Source: Zygnema cylindricum
Lineage: Eukaryota; Streptophyta; Zygnematophyceae; Zygnematales; Zygnemataceae
Assembly (NCBI GenBank): GCA_037447655.1
Contig: JBBHKE010002760.1
Coordinates: 46,591-110,590, forward strand
Length of the DNA: 64,000 nucleotides
Direction of reading: 5' to 3'
The notes beneath the pieces were generated by a model. It did no database searches, was not told the DNA's origin, and saw nothing but the letters and a program-made list of their open reading frames with translations. Below are positions 43,797-53,765 of this stretch, piece by piece; position 1 is the first letter of the stretch; every line of letters starts with the position of its first letter. The translations under genes and the position numbers were made by a program.

Positions 43797-44760
43797 GGAC
43801 CCGTAAAAGTACCTTCAGTCGGAGGGAAGAGGTTTATGTTGACAATAACCGATGACTGGTCTAGATACTCTAAAGTTTACTTCCTAAAAACAAAGCGTGA
43901 AACACTAACTTACTTTAAAGAATATAAAGCTTGGAGTGAAAGTTGCAAAAAACCCCCATTAAGAAAATAAGAAGTGATAATGGGGGAGAATTTTCCTCTA
44001 ACCAGTTTGAGGAATACTTGAGAGATGAGGGAGTTCAGCACCAAAAAATTGTACCATATAACCCGTAACAAAATGGGGTAGCTGAGAGGTTAAACCAAAC
44101 ACTAGGAGATAGTGTATTTAGTATGTTGGTTAATAAGAAAACAGGAAAGAGATTTTGGGTAAAAGCCATTAAGAATATGTGCCAACTACATTAAGAATAT
44201 AGTCCTTACCTCAGATGTAAAAAAAATGACACCTTATGAGAGATAGGTTGGAAGGAAACCAGATATCTCTCACCTTAAAGTGTTCGGTAGCCAAGTTTAC
44301 AGTCTTGACACGGACAGGAAAAAATGGAAACCCAGATGCTAAGGAAAAACCAGGATACTTTGTAGGATATGATGAAGATATCAAGGGATATAGAGTCTAT
44401 GACTTAGCAAAGAAAGTTATCATTCTGGTAAAACACCTAGTTGTCATGGATGAAGGGAAGTCATTGATCCCTTCAAATATACCAAGAAGATAAAAATCAG
44501 ATTTAAGTCCGAAAGTGAGGAGAACTTGGTTGTTCCCTAAAAAGACATGAGTGAAACATTGATTGAAGATTCAGGGGAGAACAAGGTACAAGAGATCCAT
44601 CGCAAACCTTACATATTCCTATGGACTTCGAGGAGAAAGAAGAGGAAGAACCGGAATCGGCTTTCATGGATGGGGGAGCCGATGAGACAATAAGGAGAAA
44701 TCCAAGACTTCCCTCCATCCTAGCTTCGGAGTTTGAGTGGGGGAGAAAGAACAGCAAACA
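43797..44760 (+). pseudogene. Copia-3 integrase
   Basis: Readable in changing frames: 'MLTITDDWSRYSKVYFLKTK', then 'RSDNGGEFSSNQFEEYL', then 'NGVAERLNQTLGD', which supplies the Asp and Glu of the DDE triad. The C-terminal region ('GYDEDIKGYRVYDLAKKVI') is at 44,340-44,493. Several frameshifts and stops, including two near 43,965 and 44,070. Confidence 0.8.
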
Positions 44761-47435
44761 GATTCAGGAAAAATAGGCCGCTCAGAAGGTAACTAAGCTA
44801 TCTCACCCAAATGAGCCGCAGTCTTACTCAAAGGCAGTAAACAGTTCGGAGAAAGAGAGATAGATTAGAGCCATTAATGATGAGATGGCCTCTATCATGG
44901 AACTAAATACTTAGGAACTAGCGGTCTGTCCTCCAAACATTAAACCGATTAGCTTTAAATGGGTGTTTAAACTAAAATTGAACCCAGATAATACCATTGA
45001 AAGATATAAGGCTCGGTTGGTAGCAAAAGGGTTCACCTAAAAAGAGGGAATTGACTATGATGAGACTTTTGCTCCATTTGTTCGGTTCCCATCAGTAAGA
45101 ATTCTCCTCAATTTAGCAGCACCAGAAGACATGGAAATACACCAGATGGATATTAAAACCGCTTTTCTCCATGGTGAGTTAGAGGAAGAAATTTTTATGC
45201 GACAACCACAGGGGTTCGTAAATGGAGTAAAGAGCAAAGTTTGCAGACTCATAAAGTCCTTGTATGGATGACACTGGAATAAGAAACTATATGAGTTTCT
45301 CACTGGTCTAGGATATATCCGGATCAGCTCTGACCGTTCTATATGCATGTTTGAAGATGAGAATGGTGTGATTTTTATTGCAATTTATGTGGATGATTTG
45401 TTGGTGTTAAGTTAGTCTTTGGAAAAGATAAATAACTTAAAAAAAGATCTTAGAAGCAGGTTTGACGTGAAGGATTTAGCTGAGGCAAGATATATTTTGG
45501 GAATTCAAATGGAGAGAGATAGGGGGAAAAGGATCATTAAACTTACTCAAAAAGAAGCAATAGGTAATATGCTTGAGAAATTCCAGATGGAAAAGGCAAA
45601 CAGTTGTACCACTCCCATGGACTTCAAGAAAGTAAGTGATGGGAGTGTAGAAGGAGGAGTGATAATCTTAGATGATCAGATGAGTCCAGGAGAGAGAGAG
45701 TTTATGAAGTCTATTCCTTATAGACAGGTTGTAGGAAGTTTAATCTACTTTATAAACTGTACCATGCTGGACATAGCCGCAGCAGTTAGAGTCCTCAGTA
45801 GGAGTCTTAATGATCCTAGAAAGAGAGACTGAGAGGCAACCCAAAGAGTCATGAGATATCCAATGGGAACAGAGGAATTATGGTTGCATTTGGGAGGGGA
45901 GCACACTCACATCACTACTCGGAGTGATGCGAGTTATGGGGATGCACCTATGAGAAAATGCACTTCTAGATATTAGTTGTATGTGGGAGAAAGTGTTTGC
46001 TGTTGGAGTAGTAAGCAACAAAAGGTGGTTACTCACTCTACTATGGAGGCTGAGCACATGGCCTCTTGTTCTGCTGTGAAAGAGTTGATGTGGGTCAAAT
46101 CTTTGCTACAAGAACTGGGTATGAGAAGGAGGGAGTGCATGAAGTATTTTGTGATAATCAGGCTGCCATTGCCATTGCAGCCAATCGAAAGCATCATTTC
46201 AAAGCTAAGCATATGGTCATAAGATTGAGTTTTGTGAGGGAAAAAGTAGAAAACAAAGTTGTGAATCTTGTGTATAAGTTGTAGAAATTAATGGTTTTTT
46301 AGTATTTTCTAGGTCTGAATAGAAATAAAGAAGCCGAGGTAGTCTACCTCTTACTTCTCTCTCCAACTCTCAAACTTGTCGGAGTCACTGAGAAATTGGA
46401 GAGGAAGCTAGAGCCATGGCTACCTAGGCTATCCTGAGGTTTACGGGAAATTTATATTAGTCAAGGGATTAATTACTAAAAGGTATGTGCCGCGACAGGA
46501 TTTGATCCTAGTACCTCCCGGCCGTCAGACGGAAGGTAGCCGGTAGCCTTAGCCGTTAAGTCTAGGAGTAGTGTTACATATATAGTACGATAAGTATTTA
46601 TATATGTACACGTAGGATAAATCATTTAACTATTACTGTTAACGGGATACATAGATATGGTAGTGTAAAAGTACAAATTGCGGTACGGATAAGAAATCAA
46701 TACCGCGCATTGATTTCGTAAGCGAAACAAATACCGCGCATGTATTTATTACGGCTAAGATCAAATGCGAGTTTAATCGGACGGCCGGAATTAGCGCCGA
46801 GATCGCGGAAGAAGAATTCGGCGGTTTGTGGGTATAGTCACATCGGATGACACGTGGCGATGTTACATTGGAGCACGGCATCTTCGATGATTAAAGGAGC
46901 GAATCCAGATATTCCACGTGTGGACATTTAGGCCATGTCGTACAATGTCCGTACATAAAGTACACCGGCAGCTATACTTTTGCGTACGGAACTGTAATAT
47001 GATTGGTTCCGTACATCAGTAGATAGAGGTTGTGAGAGAGATAGGACTTAGAAAAATTAGAAGATAGGACCCTCTCTCCCAGAGAGCTTCTGTACAAAAG
47101 GTCAACTTTGACCCTCTATAACTTACTGCTCAGGGGAGCAAATTCAGAGATTCTTTTTGCTATCAACTCAGGGGAGTCTTGCCTTCACAGGGGTGAAGGT
47201 GGTCAGTGTTTTTTTTTGCCAGGGTGGCAGTTATTTTTGCTTAAACACAAAGGGGTCAGGATTATCCTAGAGGCTTCTTGGAAGCTGTCCACTCTGAGGA
47301 TTTATGGAGGTCTCAGAGTTTCATAAGTCTGATGAAAAAATGATGGCTGATATGATGACCAAACTTGTGCAATCTCCCAAGTTAAAGTATCGTAGAGAAA
47401 AGTGTGGACTCAAAGAGAAGTTGAAACCAGACTAG
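44761..47435 (+). pseudogene. Copia-3 reverse transcriptase and RNase H, split by a solo LTR
   Basis: RT N-terminal sequence lies at 44,860-45,400 with stops. The catalytic 'IYVDDLLVL' is near 45,385, directly followed by a stop. The open piece 45,419-45,832 covers the palm end and connection. RNase H ('SKQQKVVTHSTMEAEHMAS', keeping both Glu of the STEAEY region) follows at 45,977-46,284 in two frames. The last ~37 codons lie at 47,324-47,435, beyond the inserted LTR, and end in TAG. Reading across one copy of the TAAGT duplication keeps the frame. Confidence 0.85.
46280..47323 (+). mobile_element. Solo LTR (L1-related, 1,044 bp) with 5-bp target duplication
   Basis: TGTAGAAATTAATGG...GAGGTCTCAGAGTTTCA, with TAAGT immediately before (46,275-46,279) and after (47,324-47,328). 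This fixes the L1-type LTR 3' end at 'GAGTTTCA'. It contains the shared LTR block 'AGTATTTTCTAGGTCTG', an antisense tRNA-like block near 46,495-46,570 and a hairpin near 46,945-46,990. Confidence 0.95.
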
Positions 47436-47448
47436 AAATTAAGGGGAG

Positions 47449-48130
47449 TGTTGAAATAACTAGTTTTTTTTGGTATTTTCAATGTCTAAATAGATTAGTG
47501 GAAAAAGACAAAAAAAGCACAGGCAGCCTGCCTCCTCCCCTTTTCTCTAGCCCCCATACTTGTTGTAATCACTGAAGGAGAGAGAGAATGGTGGAGACAT
47601 GGTTGCCTCAACTCCATAGTCAGGACTAAAGACATAAGTCACTCTCAACAAAAGGTTGAGTCCGGCAAGACTCGAAACTTCGACCGACAGAGCGCGGAGT
47701 AGCCATCAGCTCTAACGGCCTGTTGTAGGAGTCCGTTCAAGTATATAGGGTGTGATTTATATTTAAACTGTGTTATGATACATCATCTGATAGACGGAAT
47801 TACTAATGAGCAGATATATAACTAGTTAATATATAGTGCAAACATGATCTCGCAAGAAACAAATGAATCAGACATTTGTTTCGACAACTAATATTTAATT
47901 TCGGTTTTTGATCCGACGTCACATATCACCGCCAAGATCCCGGAATGGTCACTTTGGCGGTTTTACAACGTGACGTGACCTGGAGACACGGGGAGAGATA
48001 ACATTCGGTCGCGCGAATTTCAGAGAACATAAAGACGAGTTAAAAGTGGACACGCGTCCACTTAATGGCCTTGTCATACACCGGCCGTACAGAAAGTACA
48101 TCTGTCGTAGTACCTTTCTATACTGTACTG
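47449..48130 (+). mobile_element. Copia-3 3' LTR, truncated
   Basis: Begins TGTTGAAATAACTAG after the purine tract AATTAAGGGGAG and is nearly the same as the 5' LTR up to 48,130 ('CTATACTGTACTG'). About 320 bp of its 3' end are missing; a 202-bp TG...CA repeat starts at 48,131. Confidence 0.85.
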
Positions 48131-48332
48131 TGTGGAACGTGCCTAAGAACCGGAATGTTCAGGTACGATGTCCAAGGAGGTGTGCATAAAAAACCTGCAA
48201 TCCACTCCACACACTGATACTTACCCGGATCTGTGACCATGCCCATCTCTGTTCCTTACCCCCCCCCAGGGATATGCATAGATAATAATGAAGAATGGAG
48301 TGGAAAAGAGAAAGTACCCGGTACCCCCCCCA
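48131..48332 (-). repeat. 202-bp LTR-like direct repeat R1
   Basis: On the minus strand TGGGGGGGGTACC...GTTCCACA (TG...CA), highly similar to R2 at 49,518-49,718. Preceded on that strand by GGAAAAAGCAGAATC, a moderately purine-rich stretch. Probably an LTR. Confidence 0.65.
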
Positions 48333-49517
48333 GATTCTGCTTTTTCCACCGGAAGCAGAATAAATGCTACTCCCTTGACCACTCTCCAAAGAATAGAAAG
48401 GAAGTATAGTCGTTTGATCCGGCCCACAAGGACTCCGGACAGAAACCTCACGACGACCATAAGAGTACGCAAATAACTCCCACGCAGAAATATAGAAACA
48501 ATAAAAATCGGCTCTTTCAGGTTTAAAAATATCACCTTGCCCCAGAGAATGGAATAAGATATAGGTAAACAATAATGGTGAAGTAAGCAAACATACCCCG
48601 GAGTGCAAGATGACCAAACCCAGAAGAAAGAAACTCTCCCAATGGCCCCGAAGACAGGTATGAGTCTCCCTCACCCCTCGGTTCCGCCGTACGGATCCGA
48701 CAAGACTCTTCTAAGTTTCAAAGAGAGAAAGTCTAAACCGCCCAAAGGGAGAATAGTGCCAACCACCCACCCGAGCTACGGTCTCCACAAAAGACAATCC
48801 AAAACAAAGATGGCAATAGAGTCAATGACACAATGCAACAATTCTCCAACAGAAAGGTTGATTTAATTCTCTGTGGGCTTTCTCAGGAGACAGTACTGAA
48901 AAAGCAACCTGTCTTCTTTGGCCCCAAGTGCCTTATACAATCAGAGTTTGTCCTAATGCAAGTGCCAAAGTCAAAGCAATGTGGCAGGCCAATCAGCGGC
49001 CACCAATCGTTATCGCACGAACACAAGACAAGACAGTCTGTACTACACTCAGGGCTAAAATTTAGACGACTAGTTCTGGCTCGATTAGCGGCCGAAGGTC
49101 CTTCTATAATACACAAAAGGGCAAAAAAGTTCTGACTCGACGTGAAACCACCTAATTTTGACCCAACGTCATAAATGCTTTACCCATTTGTAGGGCCTGA
49201 ACTAACATCCTACTGACAGCTAACAGCAAGATCTACTGGACAATCTTAAAGGCTGCGTGCCGTTCCACAATGTACCCCTCCGCTAGAGTTACACAGAACG
49301 GATGCCATGTAATGGAGCCGCCACCTTTGCACCGGACTAACTCCGCAGTCCGACCTCCGTTTAAGGTGAACTAAAATGCGTTGTGCTCCATGGTAAAAAT
49401 ACAAAGATCTGATTTGGCTGGCTGTCCCCCCCCCTTCTCCGTACGCGAGAGTCCGTACAAGGTGGACGAGAATAAAAGGCACGCACAAAAGGGAAAATCT
49501 GGATAATCGACGATGGT
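48333..49517. other. Sequence between the two LTR-like repeats
   Basis: 1,185 bp without a supported coding frame on either strand. Could be the interior of a small LTR element flanked by R1 and R2, or host/TE DNA between tandem LTRs. Confidence 0.4.
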
Positions 49518-49718
49518 TGTCGAGCGTGCCTGAGAACCGGAATATTCAGGTACGATGTCCAAGGAGGTGTGCACGAAAAACCTGCAATCCACTCCACACA
49601 CTGATGCTTACTCGGATCTGTGACCATGCCCAATCTCTGTTCCTTACCCCCCCCAGGGATATGCATAGATAATAATGAAGAATGGAGTGGAAAAGAGAAA
49701 GTACCCGGCACCCGCCCA
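49518..49718 (-). repeat. 201-bp LTR-like direct repeat R2, probable gypsy 3' LTR
   Basis: Minus strand TGGGCGGGTGCCGGG...GCTCGACA. It begins about 50 bp after the stop of the PHD frame, preceded by the polypurine run AAGAGGGGGGGGGAATC, as expected of a 3' LTR start. Confidence 0.6.
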
Positions 49719-49765
49719 GATTCCCCCCCCCTCTTAGTCCCGCATGATTAAGAGGATTAGACAGG

Positions 49766-49915
49766 TTAGCCGCCAAACTCGCAGTCCCCACAGAACCACG
49801 GATTTGCGAGTTGAGAGGGGGGCTCCCAATTCACAGGTGGGCAACAGTCATGCCAACCCTGGTGACAGCGTTCACACACCAACAGGAGGTCGGGTACGAG
49901 GACACATGGCAGGCA
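49766..49915 (-). pseudogene. PHD finger at the C-terminus of gypsy pol
   Basis: The frame 'CLPCVLVPDLLLVCERCHQG' continues 'WHDCCPPVNWEPPSQL' and ends 'PWFCGDCEFGG' then TAA. Spacing is CX2C-X9-CX2C-X4-H-X2-C-X16-CX2C, a complete C4HC3 PHD finger with the conserved Trp two residues before the last Cys pair. PHD fingers bind histone H3 tails in specific modification states. It follows the integrase C-terminal piece but in a different frame, so one indel separates them in this copy. Chromoviruses have a chromodomain here. Confidence 0.75.
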
Positions 49916-51080
49916 GAGGAACATGACGGCGGGTCTGCAAAGTAAGTGAGGTGGAAAGTGGGTTCATCCTCTAACCCTCGCAGATGGCAAGGGGCCACAT
50001 TGATCTGATTTTCTTTAATTTTGCGGCCATCCTTCCCTTCTAAGGTAAGAACCCCTTTGTTTGACACCTCCACAACTTTCAAAATCACTCGTCCGGCCGA
50101 AATGTCCAACGTGTCCTTCTTTTGTTGCATGCGATACACAAAATCCCCGGGCACAAATCGCCGTTGCTAAGGGACATAATTACCGCTCCGGCGTTGGGAA
50201 TACCAAAGTTGATCCCTGTGCTGAGCAGCCTGTAAGTTGCCCATGGCCAGAGGTATTTCCCGCTGAAAGACCTTAGCCCTGTCTGCAATCAGGGTATCGA
50301 CAGTCCCCCGGTTGTTCATCTCCGGAAGCACAACCGCCTGAGCCGATGCAGCCCCGGGTAGGATGGGATGTCTGCCGAAAAGAATGAAGTAAGGGCTATA
50401 GGAGTGGAGAGATGCCTGCCTGCTGAACTTGTACCCCATGGCAATCGAAAGCACTCGTGTGTCTTACTCCCCCAAATCCTCTCCCACTGCATATTTCCGT
50501 AGTGACCCTTTCACTGTCTGTACGCACCTCTCGGCCAATCCGTTGGCTTGGGGGTCGTCTCGGGTGGTCAACCTGTGGTCAATGAGGCATTTCTCTAGAA
50601 GGTTAGAAAATTATGCGGCAAACTCGGACCCTTGATCTGTTAGAACTTCGGCCGGTGCTCCAAATTGAGACAAAACTCTCTGCAAAAATGCGTCTACGAT
50701 CGCTTTGGACTCCTTTCGGGGAAGAACCACCAATTTAATCTATTTAGAGAAGTGTTCAATCATGACCAGAACAAAACGGTTCCCCCTTCGGCTAGTGGGA
50801 TGTGGTCCCAGTAGATCCAGTGACCATCTGTAAAACATCCCCGAATGGGGAGGGAATGAAGTTCAGTCCCACCCTTTTTGTCAAAAGCAGCTTTCACTCA
50901 GTCACAAGAAGGGCACGTCTGCACCACACGATTGACCTGGGTCTAGAACCCATGCCACCAATACGACCCTGTGACCAGCGAGGTAGTTCGTTTCTGTCCG
51001 AAGTGCCCGCATTGCTGGTGAAGCCGAACAATGAGGGTTTCCCGATCTGCCAGAGGAGGAACCACTTTCCTTCTCCCATT
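49916..51080 (-). pseudogene. Gypsy integrase
   Basis: The HHCC zinc-binding part is at about 51,050-50,900 ('RLHQQCGHFGQKRT' then 'CPSCD', Cys pair at 50,904-50,915). The catalytic core shows 'SLDLLGPHP' near 50,815, 'LTDQGSEFAA' near 50,640 and 'PQANGLAERCVQT' near 50,540: all three DDE residues are kept. C-terminal pieces are 50,454-50,167 and 50,154 to about 49,916 ('FVYRMQQKKDTLDISAGRV'). Interrupted by stops (mostly TAG/TGA) and frameshifts. Confidence 0.85.
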
Positions 51081-51463
51081 GGCCCATTTCCGGAGAAGAA
51101 TGCCTCAGTCCCATTCATAAGCCGCCATTCGGTTCTGAACACGGGACAATTCACTTCCGGCAAGGTGGGGTAGAGGAGAGCCCTTTTGGATAGACTGGAG
51201 GGAATCGCTGTCATTCCATATATCCTTCCGGCCGGCTCCAATGGGGGCCTGCCCTTCAACATCTGATGCAAAAGTTGATAGTTCTCCTTCATCCCGAGGA
51301 AGCCAAATAAAAGCAGAAGAAGCTTGGATAAGTCCCAGGTTGAGCTCAGGGTCCTCATCGTGACGCGCCCCAGTAGAGTCTCAGGTGGACGGGTCCGGAT
51401 TCGTGCTGAGTCCGTCGGCGTTCCCATGAATCTCACCGGCTCTATAGATAATGCTGAAATCAT

Positions 51464-51863
51464 ATTTCTGCAAGATGAGAACCCAGCTGGCTAATTTTCC
51501 AGTCAACTTAGTGTTCTCCATGATCTATTTAATGGGCTGGTGATCTGTAATAAGGGAGAAGTGTACTCCATAGAGGTAAGGCCTGAAGTGCTGGATGGCC
51601 CAGACCGTGGCAAGTAATTCCCTATGGTAACTGCTGGAATTCCCCTCGGCTCTGTTATTACTCCGGCTTGCGTAGGCCACTACATTCTCAGCCCCAGGAT
51701 CGTCCAATTGAGCCAAAACTGCTCCCAATCCGAACTTGCTCCAATCTGTGTAAAAGAAAAAAGGCCGCTGGTGATCAGGCATCCGGAGCACCGGATGCTA
51801 TTTGAGGGAATCCTTCAGGAATTGGAACGCTGTTTGCTGTTCTTCTTTCCACTTTCACTCGTG
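51464..51863 (-). pseudogene. Gypsy RNase H with RT thumb remnant
   Basis: The open piece 51,791-51,525 reads 'PFFFYTDWSKFGLGAVLAQL', then 'AYASRSNN', 'SSYHRELLATVWAIQHFRPY' and 'LITDHQPIK', the standard Ty3/gypsy RNase H with its Asp and Glu residues. Upstream (51,863-51,800) is 'WKEEQQTAFQFLKDSL', typical of the end of the RT. The RT fingers and palm, including YXDD, are missing: an LTR fragment starts at 51,864. Confidence 0.85.
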
Positions 51864-52421
51864 TGAAACTCTAAGACCTCTATAAGTCCTCAGAGTGGAC
51901 AACTTCCAAGAAGCCTCTAGGATAATCCTGACCCCTTTGTGTTTCAGCAAAAACAACTGCCACCCTAGCAGATAAAAACTCTAACCACCTGCACCCCTGT
52001 GAAGGCAAGACTCCCCTGATCAATAGAAAAAAGATTCTTTGAATTTGCTCCCTTGAGGAGTAAGTTATGGAGGGTCAAAGTAGACCTTATGTACAGAAGC
52101 TCTTTGGAAGAGAGGGTCCTATCTTCTAATTTTTTTCTAAGTCCTTTCTCTCTCACAGACTCTATCTACTGATGTACGGAACCAATCAGAATACAGTTTC
52201 GTACACAAAAGTACAGCTGCTGGTGTACTTTATGTACGAACATTGTACGACATGGCTTAAATGTCCACACGTGGAAAGTTCGGATTCACTCCTTTAATCC
52301 TCGGAGATGCCGCGCTCCAATGTAACATCGCCACGTGTCATCCCGGTAATAATATTCGCACGAAACGTCGCGTGCGCACAAAATGTGGCGTACGCACGAA
52401 ACTAACATTTCAAAAACAACA
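51864..52421 (-). mobile_element. Chimeric LTR fragment inside gypsy pol, replacing the RT core
   Basis: On the minus strand the 3' end 'GAGTTTCA' at 51,864 and the following ~490 bp match the solo LTR at 46,280-47,323. The remaining ~75 bp (52,345-52,421, TGTTGTTTTTGAAAT..., 'GTTTCGTGCGTACG') resemble the start of the family B LTR instead. No matching target duplication: TCGTG on the left, CTATC on the right. The gypsy sequence missing between the two sides amounts to most of the RT. Confidence 0.65.
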
Positions 52422-52599
52422 CTATCGCTCCCCCCCACTGAGGAAGTTCCTGGGTTTGGTATTCTATTTAAATGTAATTTGGTGAATTTGAATTTTTCCC
52501 TCCTTGTCTCTCTCCCCCGCTCAAGCTTTAGTGTCGCTTGCATGGCTAACAATTGTGGGGCTTGAAGGTATGTTGTCTGTGATTGTGGAGACTGAAGGC

Positions 52600-53711
52600 T
52601 TGAGAATGCAAGAGAATGTTTCAGCACCCCGGAAATTGCATTTAAATCCATACTTTGTCCGATTAAACTACACCTTCGTGATGCCGAGACCCCTAGCGCA
52701 GCTCTGGTTCCCTGTTGAAATCCCATTGCTTGTTCCCGTTCTGCAATATTTGGTGCTGTCCATGTGGCGGTTGTACTGTCAAAGATCATTCTTGGTGCGC
52801 CCTCCCCGTAAGCGTGGCTGTTTGGAAACGATACCAGGGTTGGTAGTGCCTTCATTGGAGATCAAGGTTTATTGCAACAGAAAAAAGGTGCTCTGTCGGC
52901 TTTGGTCACTGGAGTGGCCATGCGTTCTGGTCCGAGAATCTGTTGAACTGTGATGTTGGGATCCGGAACCTGGGTTTTTAACAGCTTTGGAGGATGTGAA
53001 GAGGAACCAAGTTGGTCCAATAAGCCCGAACTCGGTGGGCTCTTGATCCGACCTGAGCTGCATCAAAAACTGTTGGAGTTCCCAGAACGTTGGTCACTTG
53101 GTTCCAGCTGTTAACCACCTGTTTTCTTTTATCATCGGTTGGGTGAACATTTTCCAAGACGTACCCCACTGGCGTGTCCTGGCGTTCTGGTATCTTTGTT
53201 ATTAGTCGCGTCATCTAGAAGAATGTTTTGCTGCGGACATCTTGGTGTCCCCTGCCCTGTCCTACTAACGAATACCCCTGGCACGGCCATCCAGCAATTA
53301 CTAGGTCCACCCTTCCAAGCTTTTCCTAATGTGAATTGGTGATATTGTCCACATTTTGGGGAAGCGTACGGTGAGAGTTAGACATGGGGGACACCGGTAG
53401 TTGCTGTGGGTAAAGTTGATGTAACTATTGCAATCGGTACTCACTGACTGCACGGGCGTCCGGATCAATCTCACTGCTGAGTACGCTTCTACTTGGTATC
53501 CAGCTTTGAGGACGGCCTCTAGATCGGAGCTAATGCCGCAAAATAGTGATAGAATCCTGAGTCCTGATGGCGGGACCTCCAGTGACACCACCTGTCGATT
53601 GAAGTCTTTCCCTTTGTTAGGAATCGTTGGAAGTTCTGACCACGGAACCTTTGCTATTCCGGATGATATTGCAGCAAAGCTCCTGTCCACTTCCCGACGA
53701 AGTGTGGCCAT
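52600..53711 (-). pseudogene. Cytosine-5 DNA methyltransferase (DNMT) domain in gypsy pol
   Basis: Motifs in linear order on the minus strand: I 'LRILSLFCGISSDLEAVLKAG' (LFCG at 53,535-53,546), IV 'DLVIAGWPCQGYS' (catalytic Cys codon 53,281-53,283), VI 'YVLENVHP' (ENV 53,146-53,154), VIII 'QVGSRAHRVRAYW' (near 53,020-53,055), IX-X 'AEREQAMGF' and 'LIGQSMDLNAI' (52,634-52,745). The order is not permuted, unlike plant DRM enzymes. DNMTs transfer a methyl group from S-adenosylmethionine to cytosine C5. Two frameshifts (between I and IV, between VIII and IX) and at least three stops (53,326, 53,215, about 52,865) kill this copy. Motif I continues the protease frame, so PR-DNMT was one polyprotein. 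Confidence 0.9.
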
Positions 53712-53765
53712 CTGTCTTAATCGATTTCGGTACTCCCTTTCCCACCGCTTGGAAATAGGGAATTG

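Larger units (their letters stand above)
42071..47448 (+). mobile_element. Copia-3: nearly full-length Ty1/copia element
   Basis: The internal region is complete in order (gag, knuckle, protease, GAG-pre-integrase, integrase, RT, RNase H) between a complete 5' LTR and a truncated 3' LTR. Coding capacity is broken by numerous stops and frameshifts. A solo LTR (46,280-47,323) sits near the pol C-terminus. The pol end at 47,324-47,435 is followed by a purine tract before the 3' LTR. Confidence 0.9.

Noticed and set aside
48159-48674. 171-codon minus-strand frame
   Set aside because: Lies across the R1 repeat and its flank, has no recognisable motif, and the homologous R2 region reads differently.
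49766-49915. Chromodomain at the integrase C-terminus, as in chromoviruses
   Set aside because: The residues are Cys/His with PHD spacing; no aromatic-cage chromodomain pattern is visible.
51864-52421. Clean LTR insertion with target duplication in the DNMT element
   Set aside because: Flanking pentamers differ (TCGTG / CTATC) and most of the RT is missing, so it is not a simple insertion.
52600-53711. Plant DRM-type (domain-rearranged) methyltransferase
   Set aside because: Motifs run I-IV-VI-VIII-IX-X in normal linear order, so the DRM permutation is absent.
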